A stretch of DNA of 64,000 bases, taken from assembly GCA_020747015.1 (NCBI GenBank), contig JAGTJM010000003.1, positions 868,001 through 932,000 of the forward strand. The letters run 5' to 3'. Source of the stretch: Pyrenochaeta sp. MPI-SDFR-AT-0127. Its lineage: Eukaryota > Ascomycota > Dothideomycetes > Pleosporales > Cucurbitariaceae. Position numbers and translations under genes: made by a program. Every line of letters starts with the position of its first letter. Within the stretch, counting starts at the first letter, position 1. This document shows, in pieces, positions 32,474 to 44,257 of this stretch. The notes below the pieces were generated by a model. It was not told the origin of the DNA, made no database searches, and saw only the letters and a list, made by a program, of their open reading frames with translations.

Positions 32474-33454
32474 ATGGGGCAGTCAGACGAGGAAGAGGAT
32501 GACTACATGAACATGGTGTTTGAGGATGCGCCAAAAGGGCCAAAGCACGAAACCTCACTCCAGCGCGCCGCGCGCAAGCGCAAAGAGGCTCGTCTTGTTC
32601 ACTTCTCCAAAGATGCCTCAGGCTGACAATTGATACAGGGTGAGGCTAGAGCGCGACAAAAGACCAAAGCCGAGCGTGAAGCCGAAGCCGAGGCGGCTCG
32701 AGAAGCATCGCTTGCTACTGCTCTGCCCGAGACTAACAAGGGATTTAAGATGATGGCCAAGTTTGGCTTCAAGCAAGGTGATGCTCTAGGTAAATCCGAG
32801 GACGCACGCAAGGAGCCCATAAGAGTCAATATCAAGGATGACAGAGGAGGCATTGGCCTGGAGTCTGAGAAGAAGCGCAAGTTCAGAGAGCAATGGGAAG
32901 AAGCAGAAAGACTGGCGAAGCGTGCCAAGGAGGAAGAAGGTGACTATCTCGAAATACGGAGGCAGGAGCAAAAGGAGAAGAAGGCCGAGAGAGATTTGGA
33001 TAATGCACAGAGGACAGCCGAACGATTGTCAGAGAAAGATGCCGATGATGCAGGTACTCCAGAGCCAGGTGAGAAGCCATTAAAGGATATAAATGTACTC
33101 TGGCGCAGCCGCGCCCAGAAAAGAGCCCAGATCAAGCACGAAAAACAACAGCGTCGCGAACTGAATGATAGTCTTGCTTCGAGACTGCTCACTCTGGCCG
33201 CAGAAGAGGAGGATGATGACTCAAAGGTAGCTCAGAGCCGTGATCTTGCACCCTTCTACACCACACTTGAGAATGATCTTGAGGATGAAGATCCAGACTT
33301 GGCGGAGTTCCAAGCGCTTCCTGTTGAAGACCGCCTCCGGAAGGTTCTCATGCACCTAAGAGATACGCATCATTACTGCTTGTATTGTGGCTACCAGTAC
33401 CCTGACGCCAAGATGGAAGGGTGCCCTGGAGTGACTGAGGAAGATCATGATTGA
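32474..33454 (+). CDS. GPATCH11-like G-patch protein
   Basis: Two exons: 32474 to about 32587 (or 32596), and 32639-33454, giving about 309-312 aa. The acidic N-terminus MGQSDEEEDDYMNMVFEDAP leads to the G-patch (GFKMMAKFGFKQGDALGK..., then DRGGIGLESEKKRK). A coiled, charged middle and a C-terminal DUF4187 zinc-like motif (YCLYCGYQYPDAKMEGCPG.TEEDHD) complete the architecture of human GPATCH11. G-patches activate DEAH helicases in RNA processing, and the partner here is not shown. The acceptor (CTGAC...GATACAG) is clear, but no good GT donor keeps frame. A GC donor at 32588 (AG|GCTCGT, 51-nt intron) or a weak GT at 32597 (42 nt) are the options. Confidence 0.85.
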
Positions 33455-34061
33455 AAAAGATTATCATGCTCAGAAACTCTATAATTGATCGTGACTGTGC
33501 TGAACATGGGCTTTGGCTATATGCTCGGCTACAGCTGCTGATAGCGTGGATGTGAGCCGCATATCTGGCTACGTCCTCTTTCAGAAATGGACTCACCAAC
33601 TCTGGGTTCGATCTTGGTGCGGTGCAAGGGCCCGCGGGTGTCAACAGGATTGGTTAAAGCCTCAGCACGCCGACGTGGCTTTTTAAAGATACACCATTTA
33701 AGACTCTAAAGGCATATCATTCCTACTAAACCCAATTTTAGTAGCAGATGTATGCCAGGTAACAAAGGTCAGACATAGACGTTGATCGTATACTCTTGTG
33801 CTAGTTAGCCTCTTAATATATATCTACCACTGAGATACGGTACAATGACAATAAGAACTCCATTGAAAGACTGTGCTAAATCTTTTGCGCTGTTGATGAT
33901 CTTTTGCTGGCATATTGGCAAGGATAACGGTTTAAAGCTCAGACCCTGCCACGAAGTCCCGTGCTGACGCGCCTGGCGATCGTCGCGCCTTGAACTTCAG
34001 TAAAGGGACATCAGCTTCAAATCACAGTATCAAACACCACGATCAATTCTAAGGGGAAAAT
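33455..34061. other. Intergenic region, nothing seen
   Basis: This 607 bp lies between the G-patch gene and ORC3, both on the plus strand. It becomes AT-rich after 33650. A GGTTCGATC stretch at 33605 resembles a tRNA B-box, but no cloverleaf surrounds it. Confidence 0.4.
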
Positions 34062-36211
34062 ATGGAACATCAAAGATGTTTCGTATACGAACCGTCTGGA
34101 GCGGATGAACGAGCTCCGAAGCGTCAACGCACAAGCAAACACAATCCTCAACCCCAGCTTCCTGAGCGACTGCAGACGTATCGCGAACTTTGGGCGCAGC
34201 AGGAAGAACGCATACATGTGAAGCTCTCTCCAAAAGCCCCTCTTTTATGTGCTTACCTATTCTAGTCTACTCTAGATGAAGCGGACAGTGCGGTACAAGA
34301 AAAAATCGTCAGGTTGATCTCTGCCTCCTGTACATCTCCAGAAGAGCAGAAGTTTGCGATACCTACCGCGCTCATTGTGGCAGGACCTAGCATCGCATCT
34401 CATGGACCCTTTTTTGAGAGACTTGGTCGAAAAATCAAAGAAGATGCTAATAGTGCCTATGTTGTGCTGACGTCTGGCGAATGTCCAAATCTTAAGACCC
34501 TGCTCAAGAATCTGATCAAGAAGGCGACATCGCGAGCAGAAGACGACGATGAAGACGAACAGGATCGACCAACGGCATCTTCGAGGTATGGACCAAAGCT
34601 ACTCAACTTCGATTTAGGCCACGTCCAGGAATGGCAGAAAAAGAATCGCATATCAAGCGTTGTTGTTGCTATTCAGGACAGTGAAGCTTTCGATGCTGGG
34701 CTTCTCGTTGACATGATTGATCTCTTCCAGTGAGTTACCATTGCATGCAGCTGTGCAGTATGCTAAATATTCAAGCTCGTGGCTCGATCGCATTCCTTTC
34801 GTGCTGCTCTTCGGCATAGCTACCTCAGCAGAAAGTTTCGAGGACCGCCTATCAGGGAAGTCGCTTCGGTATCTCCAAGGTGACAAATTCGATGTTACAC
34901 AATCAGACGACATCATCGAAAAGCTGTTCAGTGCAACGATTGCTAGCACTGGAATTCAATTACGTATGGGCCCAAACCTGTGCCGCCGTATACTAGACCG
35001 GCAGAAGGACCATGTTCAAAATATCCAAGATTTCTGCGACGGTCTGAAGTATGCGTACATGTCACATTTTTACGCTAGCTACCCAAGTATCTTGCTCAAA
35101 GACAGTATCACCTTCGATGATCTGTCAGCGGAAGCTTTCGATGCTGTACGTAATCTTCCGTCTTTTCGGGCATGGGCAGAAGATCTGCTGGATCAAGGGT
35201 CACCAGAGATGGTACGCGAGTTACTCGAATCAGATGAGTACTTGTTCAAACAGATCACACAACGCATTCAAGCTGGTCAACAAGCTCTGTCAAGCCTCAG
35301 TCACGCTGCGCAGGTTCTCTTTCGCATACGCCAATCGCTTCAACTGTCGCCGAATGTGCGAGCATCCTCAATTTGGACTCGAGCAGCATCTGGAGATATA
35401 ATTGGCTCCCCGCTTCTCCGCGAGACAATGTTGACTATCAAGAAAATACCCTCAGATCGGCTAGTTGAACTCTTAGCATCTTTGCGCGAACTTGAGGGCG
35501 ACTATTTCACGACGGATATAGACTCTCACAGACACGATCTTGACAGCTTGCTCGAAAAGAAAGACACGAGTGCGCCGCTTCGCACGCAACACGATGTTCG
35601 AAACGACAGCCTTAGGACCACCGTTGTCGCACAGAAAGTACTGCTCAGCAAGCACAGAGCCGCACTGTCAGACCAAGACAAGGCATACTCGGACATTGTC
35701 ACTCGCTTCCACGACGACCTGGAAGCTTACTTCTCTTCGGCCTTTATCGACCCCCTGACATTATTTCTCTCAGAAGTTTTGATGTACGATCTGAAATCAC
35801 CACATGGCGAGGTCTTCCAGCCAAAACCACGCTTTGCCATTGAGCGTGCCCTGGCTTCACCTCATGATTACTTGGGCTGCGACTGCTGTAGCGGAGTAGT
35901 TGGTTCTGAGGCTGCATTGTCGGCTACTCAGCCTGCGACTGCTATCGTATACCAAATGTACCTCGAATCGGGTACTTTGATCAATGTGAGCGACCTGTGG
36001 TCTGCTTTCCAGGCGATTGCTGGAGACGGTGATGAGGAGAATGAGTCAAAGACGATGTAAGCACTACTTGAGCTCGTCTTCGTAGTATAATGCTGACAAG
36101 TGCAGTGCGCTTTTCCAGCGAGCATTGGCCGAGCTAAAGCACTTGGGCCTAGTCAAACCTAGCAGGAAGAAGACCGATCACATTGCGAAGGTCATGTGGA
36201 AAGGCCTATAA
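34062..36211 (+). CDS. ORC3: Origin recognition complex subunit 3
   Basis: Four exons give 668 aa: 34062-34217, 34266-34729, 34776-36056 and 36106-36211. ORC3 is part of the six-subunit complex that marks replication origins and loads MCM helicases. The family core is visible as ALIVAGPSIASHG, the AAA+-like fold without Walker motifs, then LLVDMIDLF spliced to HSWLDRIPFVLLFGIATS. The YLQGDKFDV block, the helical insertion and the C-terminal winged-helix end (ALAELKHLGLVKPSRKKTDHIAKVMWKGL) follow. The last exon supplies that ending, and without it the frame stops in acidic linker sequence. The start MEHQRCFVYEPSG is typical. The 3' end faces BNA1, 82 bp away. Confidence 0.92.
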
Positions 36212-36293
36212 TCGCTAGAACGTCTACAATAAAATTGTGCCATATGATACCGTATCATACCTCGTCATTACTACTGGCCTGGTGAGAAGATTC

Positions 36294-36917
36294 TCAAGCC
36301 TTTGGTTGGGGTGCAGTATCGCACAGGGTCCCACAATTCTTACACGTCCTCGCCTTGGTATCCGCTTTAAAGCTATTCACTGCATCCTTGATCTGGGTGC
36401 CCAGATCTGTACAGTGGAAGGCAGCTTCATGTACCTGTTCTTTGCAATTTTGACAGTACCATCGTAGCCGGTCTACGCTGTCCCCTGGCCGTTTCTGCTC
36501 TAAAACAACACCCACTGTGTCCTTGAAGCGTACCGGATTATGCGGAGTATTCGGTGGGAGTAAAAACATGTCACCCTCGTGGATGTGTATGTCTTGGAAC
36601 TGTTGGTCGGCTGGCCGCGACTCGTCTACGATTTTTAAGAGCATTGACCCCTTGTATTGATAGAACCACTCTGCAGTTTCGTTGATGTGGTAGTCTGTTC
36701 GCTCATTCGGGCCGCCAACGATCATCACCGTCACATCATCGTTGTATACACAGTAATTGTTTATCGGGGGCTTGAGCATGTGTGAATTTTCAGAGATCCT
36801 GAGCAAGACGTGTTACCGAAAGTTCTGCGAAGTATGAAAGAGCCTCAGGAGGCCAACGATTGGTGAAATGAAAGGATTTAGCTACCATTTTGGTATGTTC
36901 AATGGGGGCCCCAATAA
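36294..36917 (-). CDS. BNA1: 3-hydroxyanthranilate 3,4-dioxygenase (start unresolved)
   Basis: This enzyme opens the 3-hydroxyanthranilate ring in the kynurenine route to quinolinate and NAD. The main exon 36798-36294 gives ISENSHMLKPPINNYCVY..., with iron ligands in DYHINETAEWFYQYKG (His, Glu) and TPHNP (His). C-terminal rubredoxin-like CxxC pairs are seen (WYCQNC, RTCKNCGTLC). Upstream, an 87-nt intron (36885-36799, GTAGCT...GCTCAG) splits a Trp codon. The preceding exon reads PPLNIPKW, so the joined PKWISENSH matches the family. That frame is open back to 37004 but holds no ATG, so a further short 5' exon probably carries the start. The left boundary of this entry is approximate. Expected length is about 178 aa. 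Confidence 0.85.
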
Positions 36918-37284
36918 TCTGCGAGGTGTTGAGCTTGAAAAGTGGCGTTGTGACAGAGCTCCGGAGGTCCGCAGAAGTGGTCGTGGTGAGTTTTGGAGAA
37001 GCCTTACAGCTGGTCGCATAGCTCGCATTGTGAGTGTCATAACCAAAGGCGCATATTAAGGTGGGTGAAAGACCGGAAGATATGTCTAGCAGAAAGCGCT
37101 TTGAACTACCCAAGTCGTCGATGTAATTGTTCGGAGGTCCGAAAACATGTGGGGAGCTATCTATGGCCCCGCGGCAACCGCGACCGCGGCCCGTGCAGAG
37201 GGATGGTGCGACGCGTGCCCATGTCGAGACAGTAACTCCACGTTGACCTTCGTTCACTCACTACACGATATACAACGGCTCAAG

Positions 37285-38166
37285 ATGGATCACTCACATA
37301 TGGATCACGGACACATGGATCATGGCCATATGGACCACGGACATAAGTGCAACATGAATGTACGCATGCTACCAAGCTCCCTGAGAGCTTGACCTCTTCT
37401 TCCAACCCCCCAGTACTGCGAACAAGATGCTAATCTGTTTATGGTAGATGCTCTTCACATGGGACACTACAGACCTCTGCATTGTCTTTCGCGGGTGGCA
37501 TGTCTCTGGCACAGGCTCGCTCATCTTCGCTCTTGTTGCGATCGTGCTGCTCACTGCGGGGTACGAAGCGGTGCGCGAGATCTCGAGGCGATATGAGGCG
37601 TATGAGAAGAAGGTGCTCGAGGGAAGGAGGGGAGGTGATGATTTGCGAGGTGAGTTTCTCCGCTCTCATGCACAGGTGTTCGATGTGAGGATGAGAAGGA
37701 TGTACTCCTGCGCTTCAAGGGAGTTCCACATTGCAGCCAAAGCTGGTGGATAGAACCCAGAAGCGCAGAGGGAAACTCGAGTGCGTGATTTGAGCTTCAA
37801 TTCTCAAACGAATTTCTCCATCGTATATTCATACCGTGAGGACAATCGCTGAGTGCAGCGCGAAAAGACAACCCGAATGAATCGAGCTCATTACTTGGCC
37901 CAGGGAGAAACGTTGGGCGGACTACAGAGCAGCAGATGAAGATTGTCAAAGCTTTGCTGTATGCGGTTCAAGTGTTCTACTCATTTTTCATCATGTAAGT
38001 CATTGTTTACATTTTTAATTTTGCAAGCGCAAGGCTGATGGATGCATATAGGCTACTCTTCATGACATATAATGGCTGGGTCATGCTCGCTGTGGCGGTT
38101 GGCGCATTTGTCGGCTACTTGCTGTTCAGCGGATCGTCGTCGACGAAGACAGTCGCTTGCCACTGA
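37285..38166 (+). CDS. Ctr-family copper transporter
   Basis: Four exons give 175 aa: 37285-37359, 37448-37649, 37859-37994 and 38052-38166. Introns are 88, 209 and 57 nt. It imports Cu(I) through a trimeric pore at the plasma or vacuolar membrane. The extracellular N-terminus is a Met/His copper-binding tandem (MDHSHMDHGHMDHGHMDHGH). TM1 follows MLFTWDTTDLCIVFRGWHV. The cytosolic loop is charged. TM2 carries the pore motif MLLFM (MxxxM), built across the last splice (FFIM|LLFMTYNGW). TM3 has GAFVG (GxxxG). The tail ends in a Cys-His (TVACH), typical of Ctr copper hand-off. It is divergent from BNA1. Ctr2- or Ctr3-type naming is not decidable here. Confidence 0.9.
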
Positions 38167-39615
38167 TGAGATGGCTCGGATTATAAGCAAGCATAATGAT
38201 GCGGAAGCATGCGGAATATACGGAAGCGTGGTGTTTTTGTGTAAGCGTACGATCATGAGAGCAGACGGAACGCTTATGTCGCGGCCCGGGCTTCTCTCCG
38301 TGTTACCCAAGGTTGAATATCCTGCATTATCCGAGGCCCAAGCAGAGTGTGTGCTGGATCAAGCGATCGACAGCCCTAATGTAGCATCCTAGTCCTTGCG
38401 TTTTGAAAAGGTGGCTCTGTGTTTGTCAATTGACGTGATTGAATAGTTGTAGGTCTAGGTCTACAATGTAAGAATTGCAGACCAAATTGTAACCAAATTG
38501 TGAGTTACCGAACGTTCCGCATTGCTTCATTGGCTTCACTAGCCGTAAGCGGCAATAGCGTAGGAATTCAATTGATCAGATTTGTGTCCATAGCAACGTG
38601 TTGTTCCTCAATGTATCTACTTTGTGAACGCGTACTGAACACGAGGACGTGGACAGCTGCTTTGGCTCGCGTTAAGAGTCGCCGAGTGTGGGCGTGGAGA
38701 GGTCGGAGTGAATTGCCCCGAAGAGCCTCATGTTCCTTCTTTGTCAATGCAGCAGCGTTGCGATGCATCAACTCGAGGCTTTTCATCTCACAATCGGAGC
38801 GCATTCTGACACCGACAGGACTGATATACCCCGAGTATTCATATTGCTAGAGATGGAAAGTGACTCAGCCATGTGTTCAACGAGGCAATGTTGCCCGCAG
38901 ACAGTCGAGCTCGTGCCAGTCAGACCTTGAGCAAACACCGACCGGCCTTTGACTCGCCGCGGGGGACATTTCCAGAGCTGGCGACGTAAAGACTGAAGAA
39001 ACCATTGCGCAAGTTCACGACCACTTCTTGGGGAAAACAAAGAAGAAACTCTGGAGTGTTTGTAGCAATCGTCGTCGGGGCTAGCCGTGGTCTAATATGG
39101 CGTCCAAAGAAACCCCAAAATCTTCACATGCCAGCGGTCCCAGTGCGCGCGCTGCTGACGCGTGACTTGCCCCAGGTTTTTGCACGGCGCCCCCGTCCGA
39201 GGTCAGCTCCTAGCATTCCGCTCGCTGGTCTTGGGGGTCCGGCCGCGAATCAATGCGCGGAGATTGTCTGTCATGTGGGCAGGAACCAAGCGACAGTGTC
39301 TTCACATGCGACGACCAGCCTGCCAGATAATTATCAGAACGCCGGTGCGTTGCAGGCTTGCGGAGAGATAGATTTGGCTCGCGGTCATCAGTGGACAAAC
39401 AGGCGACAGCTGATTTGCTGAAACGGGGACTAGGACAAACGCAGTTCACTGTCCTGAGCCTCGGCTGTGGAGACGGGCCCTTGCGACTAGTAGTTTGAAG
39501 CCGAGCGGAGTGCATGCATCATACAAAGACCCGGACTTCTGCACTTTTCTTCCGCGCCTGCGCTCACTAGACTCCATCCTCTCTCTCATTCAATTTCCAT
39601 ACTACACCTGTCATC
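38167..39615. other. 1.45-kb intergenic region, promoter of fumarate reductase gene
   Basis: The right part, with CT-rich leader sequence from 39560, is the promoter of the downstream gene. ORFs at 38500-38850 and 39005-39421 have no recognisable features. No repeats were found. Confidence 0.4.
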
Positions 39616-41733
39616 ATGTCGCAAACGCAGCGCGTCATCGTCGTCGGTGCTGGCTGTAAGAATCGCCTTCGCATCCTGCCCCATTGTGTCTGCTGCTAAT
39701 CAGAGTCGACAGTGTCCGGCTTGAGCGCTGCTCACACCATCTACCTTGCTGGTGGCAATGTCGTTCTCCTTGACAAGAACAGTAAGTACTCAAGTGGTGT
39801 GCGGCACGAGACAGAGACTCACATGCCGCAGACTTCATGGGAGGCAACTCCACCAAAGCCACATCTGGAATCAACGGTGCCCTCACAAGGACACAAGTAG
39901 ACCACAAGATTGGCGACAGCGTCAAGCAATTCTACGACGACACTCTCAAATCTGCCCGTGACAAGGCCCGGCCGGATCTGATCAAGGTTCTTACCTACAA
40001 GTCCGCCGCTGCTGTCGAGTGGTTGATGGATGTGTTCAACCTCGATTTGACCCTTGTTTCGCGGTTGGGGTACGTTTTACCATCACTTTTTCAATTTCAT
40101 TGCAATTACTGACCATCACAGTGGCCACTCCCAGCCCCGAACCCACCGTGGCCACGATGCCAAGTTCCCCGGTATGGCCATCACATACGCCCTGATGCAG
40201 CGATTCGAGGAATTGGCCGAGGCCGAGCCAGAGCGTGTTCAGCTCGTCAAGAAGGCCAAGGTCACCAAGGTCAACACCGAGGGCAACCGCGCAACCGGTG
40301 TCACATACACCTTCAATGGCGAGGAGACTACCGTTGAGGGCCCAGTCATTCTCGCCACTGGTGGCTATGCTGCCGACTTCACAGAAGACTCTCTGCTCAA
40401 GAAGTGGAGGCCAGACACCTTCGATCTGTCAACTACCAACGGCGCTCACGCCACTGGTGACGGACACAAGATGTTGATGAAGATTGGTGCCAACGGCATC
40501 GACATGGACAAGGTCCAGGTTCACCCCACTGGTCTCGTAGACCCCAAGGACCCCACAGCAAAGACCAAGTTCTTGGCCGCTGAAGGTATGTACTATCGCA
40601 GCAACTCTTGAAAGTTCATCAGCTGACATTTTCTAGCTCTCCGTGGTGAGGGAGGTATCCTCCTCAACAGCAAGGGCAAGCGCTTCTGCGACGACCTCGG
40701 TCACCGTGACTACGTCTCCGGCATGATGTGGGGCGAGAAGGAGAAGGGTAACTGGCCCATTCGTCTCGTTCTCAACTCCAAGGCCTCCAACGTCCTCGAT
40801 TTCCACACAAGACATTACTCTGGCCGTGGTCTGATGAAGAAGATGACCGGCAAGGAGCTTGCCAAGGAGATTGGCGTCAGCGAGAAGGAGCTCCAAGGAG
40901 AGTTCCAGAGCTACAATTCCATTGCAAAGGGCGAGAAGAAGGATGAGTGGAACAAGAAGTACTTCCACAACCTGCCCTTCGATATCAACGACACCTTCCA
41001 CGTTGCACACATGGAGCCAGTGCTCCATTTCACCATGGGCGGTATCGAGATCAACGACCAGGCACAATGCTTAAACTCCGAGGGCAAGCCATTCGATGGC
41101 CTGTACGTCTGCGGTGAGCTTGCCGGTGGTGTCCACGGTGCCAACCGTCTCGGTGGATCATCACTACTTGGCTGCGTTGTCTACGGCCGCGTAGCGGGAG
41201 ACTCAGCGTCCAAGTACCTCTTCCAGCAAGCACTCAACTCAGCTGGAGGCTCAGCCGTCTCTCGTCTCGGTCAAATCTCGCTCCACATTGACCCGTCGCA
41301 ACCCGGCAAGATCTCTGTTGAGTGGGGCAACGGCGCCGTTCAGTCTGGCTCAGGCTCAGACCCAGTCGCACAGCAAAAGCAGCTGTCCGCTGCGCCCGTC
41401 CTGAAGAGCGGTGCCGACTCACAAGACCCCGGCAAGGTGACAAAGCCCAACGAGGCCAAGAAGTTCACCATCCCAGATAAGGAGTTTTCGCTCGAGGAGG
41501 TCGCAAAGCACAACAAGAAGGACGACCTATGGATTGCAGTAAAGGGCATCGTCATGGATGTGTCCAACTGGACAGACGAGCACCCCGGCGGCCCTCAGGC
41601 GCTTTTCAGCCACATGGGCAAGGATGCGTCAGAGGAGTTTGAGATGCTTCACGATGATGAGGTCATCCCCAAGTATGCGCCCGAGATCGTTATTGGAAGG
41701 GTCAAGGGACAGGAGGTTACGCTTGAGTATTAG
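39616..41733 (+). CDS. Soluble fumarate reductase fused to cytochrome b5
   Basis: Five exons give 635 aa: 39616-39655, 39713-39781, 39832-40069, 40122-40585 and 40637-41733. The FAD-dependent enzyme reduces fumarate to succinate and helps reoxidise FADH2/NADH when oxygen is short, as Osm1/Frd1 do in yeast. Seen are the dinucleotide-binding start VIVVGAGLSGLSAAH, NFMGGNSTKATSGINGA, the active-site region GHDAKFPGMAITYALM and HPTGLVDP, and the FAD end VHGANRLGGSSLLGCVVYGR. A Gly/Ser-rich linker leads to a C-terminal cytochrome b5 domain (about 546-635) with the haem ligand in DEHPGGPQAL and a second His in FEMLHDDEV. There is no signal peptide, so it is probably cytosolic. The first four junctions are all needed to keep frame. 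Confidence 0.93.
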
Positions 41734-42140
41734 AGAACGGTGGTTGTGGTTTAATGTACTTCTAGCCTGTGTTCAGAATGATATCTTGCATTACTTCAAT
41801 TTTGGCGTTCAACATCAGAACACGTGAAGAAAGACGTTGTGATTTCATGTAAAAGTGTGAAGAAGTAATTACCACCAAAAACACCTTCACATGTTAACAT
41901 GTCAATTCAGTGCAACAACGGCAAGAGTACATGAACCTGCATGTCCGAGGAGCCCCTCGTGGCTTGTTGCATATGATCGGCCTCGGACCCTGGTCGCACA
42001 TTTCCCCAGACGACCAACACGACGCATGCACACACCCCTTTGAACATTACGCAAGTCCAACGACGCCAAACCACGAATTCGCTCTTGCGCTCGCCCTATA
42101 CAATGCTGCGCCAGCAACATCGCCTATCTCTCGACCGACG
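41734..42140. other. Intergenic region between FRD and Cdc1/Ted1 genes
   Basis: This 407 bp lies between two plus-strand genes. An in-frame open stretch from 41910 runs into the downstream gene, so a longer N-terminus is possible. The sequence there (His/Pro-rich) does not resemble the family. Confidence 0.4.
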
Positions 42141-44257
42141 ATGACTACGTACGATGAGTATGGCGTCCCCGTTGGCGCATACTCGGAGCCCGAGAGCTTG
42201 ACTATGCAAGCGTGGAGAGTCGCAAGAGCCTTCTTTCTCTACAGGATTAGACCAGCAGTGTTTGGGAGTTACAATTCGCTTAGAAGAGGGGAGTGGAGCT
42301 TTAGACGGCTCTTCACGCTTGCGAATGTGTTGGTGCTGCTCTGGTGGGTGGTGCTCTACTGGGGGGAGAGGGGCGTCTTCAACGGCGCTGTGGACAGCTG
42401 TAGTTGGGAGAAATGGGAGAAATGGGTATGTTAGAATGCTTTTTTAGGATTTATGCTTAATTATGGAAATTAACTTGTGGTAAACAGGAAGCTGGTGCAA
42501 ACCCGCATAGACTCATCTTCGTCGCCGATCCCCAACTCATAGACCCGCATACCTACCCTGGCCGCCCGTGGCCTCTCAATCCACTCACCTACAAATACAC
42601 AGACCTCTACCTACGCCGTACATATTCTCGTTTCCAAACCGTGCTTTACCCGGATACGATCTTCTTCCTTGGCGATTTGTTTGACGGTGGTCGTGAATGG
42701 TCGACACGGACGACCAAATCGCCTGAGCAGCAATACCGTAAATATGGCGACGACTTCTGGATGAACGAGTATAGACGTTTCGGAAATCTATTTTTCAAGC
42801 ATTGGGGCGACGGTGGACTGGAGCCACGGCCAGGACAGCCAGGACGGAAGATCATAAGCAGTTTGCCGGGAAACCATGACCTCGGTTTCGCAAGAGGTGT
42901 TCAGGTCGGTGTAAGAAATAGGTTCAATGCCTATTTCGGTGACGGAAACAGAATCGACGTCATCGCAAACCATACGTTCGTATCCATCGACAGTGTGTCT
43001 CTGAGCGCATTGGGCCAAGATTCTCCACAGCAAGTCGAAGACCTGTGGCGCCCCACCAAAGACTTTCTCGAGAATGCGAAGAAGCAGAAGAAACGGCTTA
43101 TACAGCGTGAACTGCGCGTGCAACAAGGCTTGCGTCCGTACCCAGGCATGCCCCACTACGAAATCAAAACCGAAGACCTGGCCAAAGCAGAACTCCCACA
43201 CGCAAATAACGAAGTAACGGACTTCCCTACCATCCTCCTCTCGCATGTCCCCCTTTACCGCGCCCCAGGCACACCCTGTGGCCCCAAGCGTGAACATTGG
43301 CCGCCAACTCCCCCACCCGCTGGCAAACCTCCCCTCGAGTATGATGACCGCAATGCAATTGCCGTACGCGGCGGCTACCAATATCAAAATGTCATGAACC
43401 GCGAAATATCTGCCGACATCGCAGAGAAAGTTGGAGATATACGGTATGCATTCAGCGGAGACGATCACGATTACTGCGAGGTTGTGCATCGGGGGTATGC
43501 GAGTGCGGGTGGAGGAATTAAAGAGATCACCGTCAAGTCGATATCCTGGGCTATGGGTGTCCGGCTCCCCGGCGTGGTATTGATGAGTATGTGGAACCCT
43601 GTCGATGAGCATGGAGCCCCTAAATCCGGCGATGCGAGCAAGACAGTACAAACACATTTATGTCTGCTCCCAGATCAGATCGGAACCTTCCTAAAGTACG
43701 GCATGTTATTCGGCATCACCTTCACTCTCCTAATCCTACGCGCCGCTCTTGTCACAGCAGGACTCATCAAACCACCACCCCCACCAACAGAAAGTCCACT
43801 ACTCCCAACATCAGTTCCTTCGGCATCCTCTGCTGAAAATGAAAAAGCCGGCCTGTCACATACTCCCTCTACAGAACCCCATTCTACCACCCATCCCCAC
43901 TCCTCCCACTCCTCCACCTCCTCGGAACGCGGTACTCTCCAAGTCCGCAACGCACAAGCCCGAACCCGCAGCGTCTCCCCCAACACAGGCTACGCCCTCC
44001 CCTCTGCCGCTACCTCACAGCAGGCAAAGTATACATACCCCCTAATCCAGCATGCGGGCTACTACCCATCATCCAACGAAGACCATGAGCAAAGGAAGAA
44101 AATCAAAATCTACGGACAAAGCGTTAGCACAAAGACCTCCAAGCCGAGGAAGAAGCGAACCGGCCTCAGTTTGTTTTGGTATGAATTGAGGAGTCAATTG
44201 GGCTTTGTCGTTGGCTGTGGATTTGTATGGTATTTTTGGTTAATTTGGAGGGGTTGA
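42141..44257 (+). CDS. Cdc1/Ted1/PGAP5-type metallophosphoesterase
   Basis: Two exons, 42141-42425 and 42488-44257 (62-nt intron), give 684 aa. The family removes ethanolamine-phosphate from GPI-anchor mannoses in the ER to permit export. Metal-site motifs appear in order: FVADPQLIDPHTYPGRPW, FFLGDLFDGGRE, LPGNHDLGF, LLSHVPLYR and FSGDDHDYCEV. The N-terminal membrane segment LANVLVLLWWVVLYW lies at about 62-76. Two C-terminal membrane segments (LFGITFTLLILRAALV; GFVVGCGFVWYFWLIW at the very end) flank a Ser/Thr/Pro-rich loop, giving an ER membrane protein with a lumenal catalytic domain. The start at MTTYDEYGVPVG was preferred over upstream in-frame Mets because the sequence from here is family-like. 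Confidence 0.88.

Noticed and set aside
33590..33660. tRNA-like B-box (GGTTCGATC)
   Set aside because: No acceptor stem, anticodon arm or A-box could be folded around it.
42788..43657. 289-codon minus-strand ORF opposite the Cdc1/Ted1 gene
   Set aside because: The plus strand carries all metallophosphoesterase motifs in order; the antisense frame has no recognisable content.
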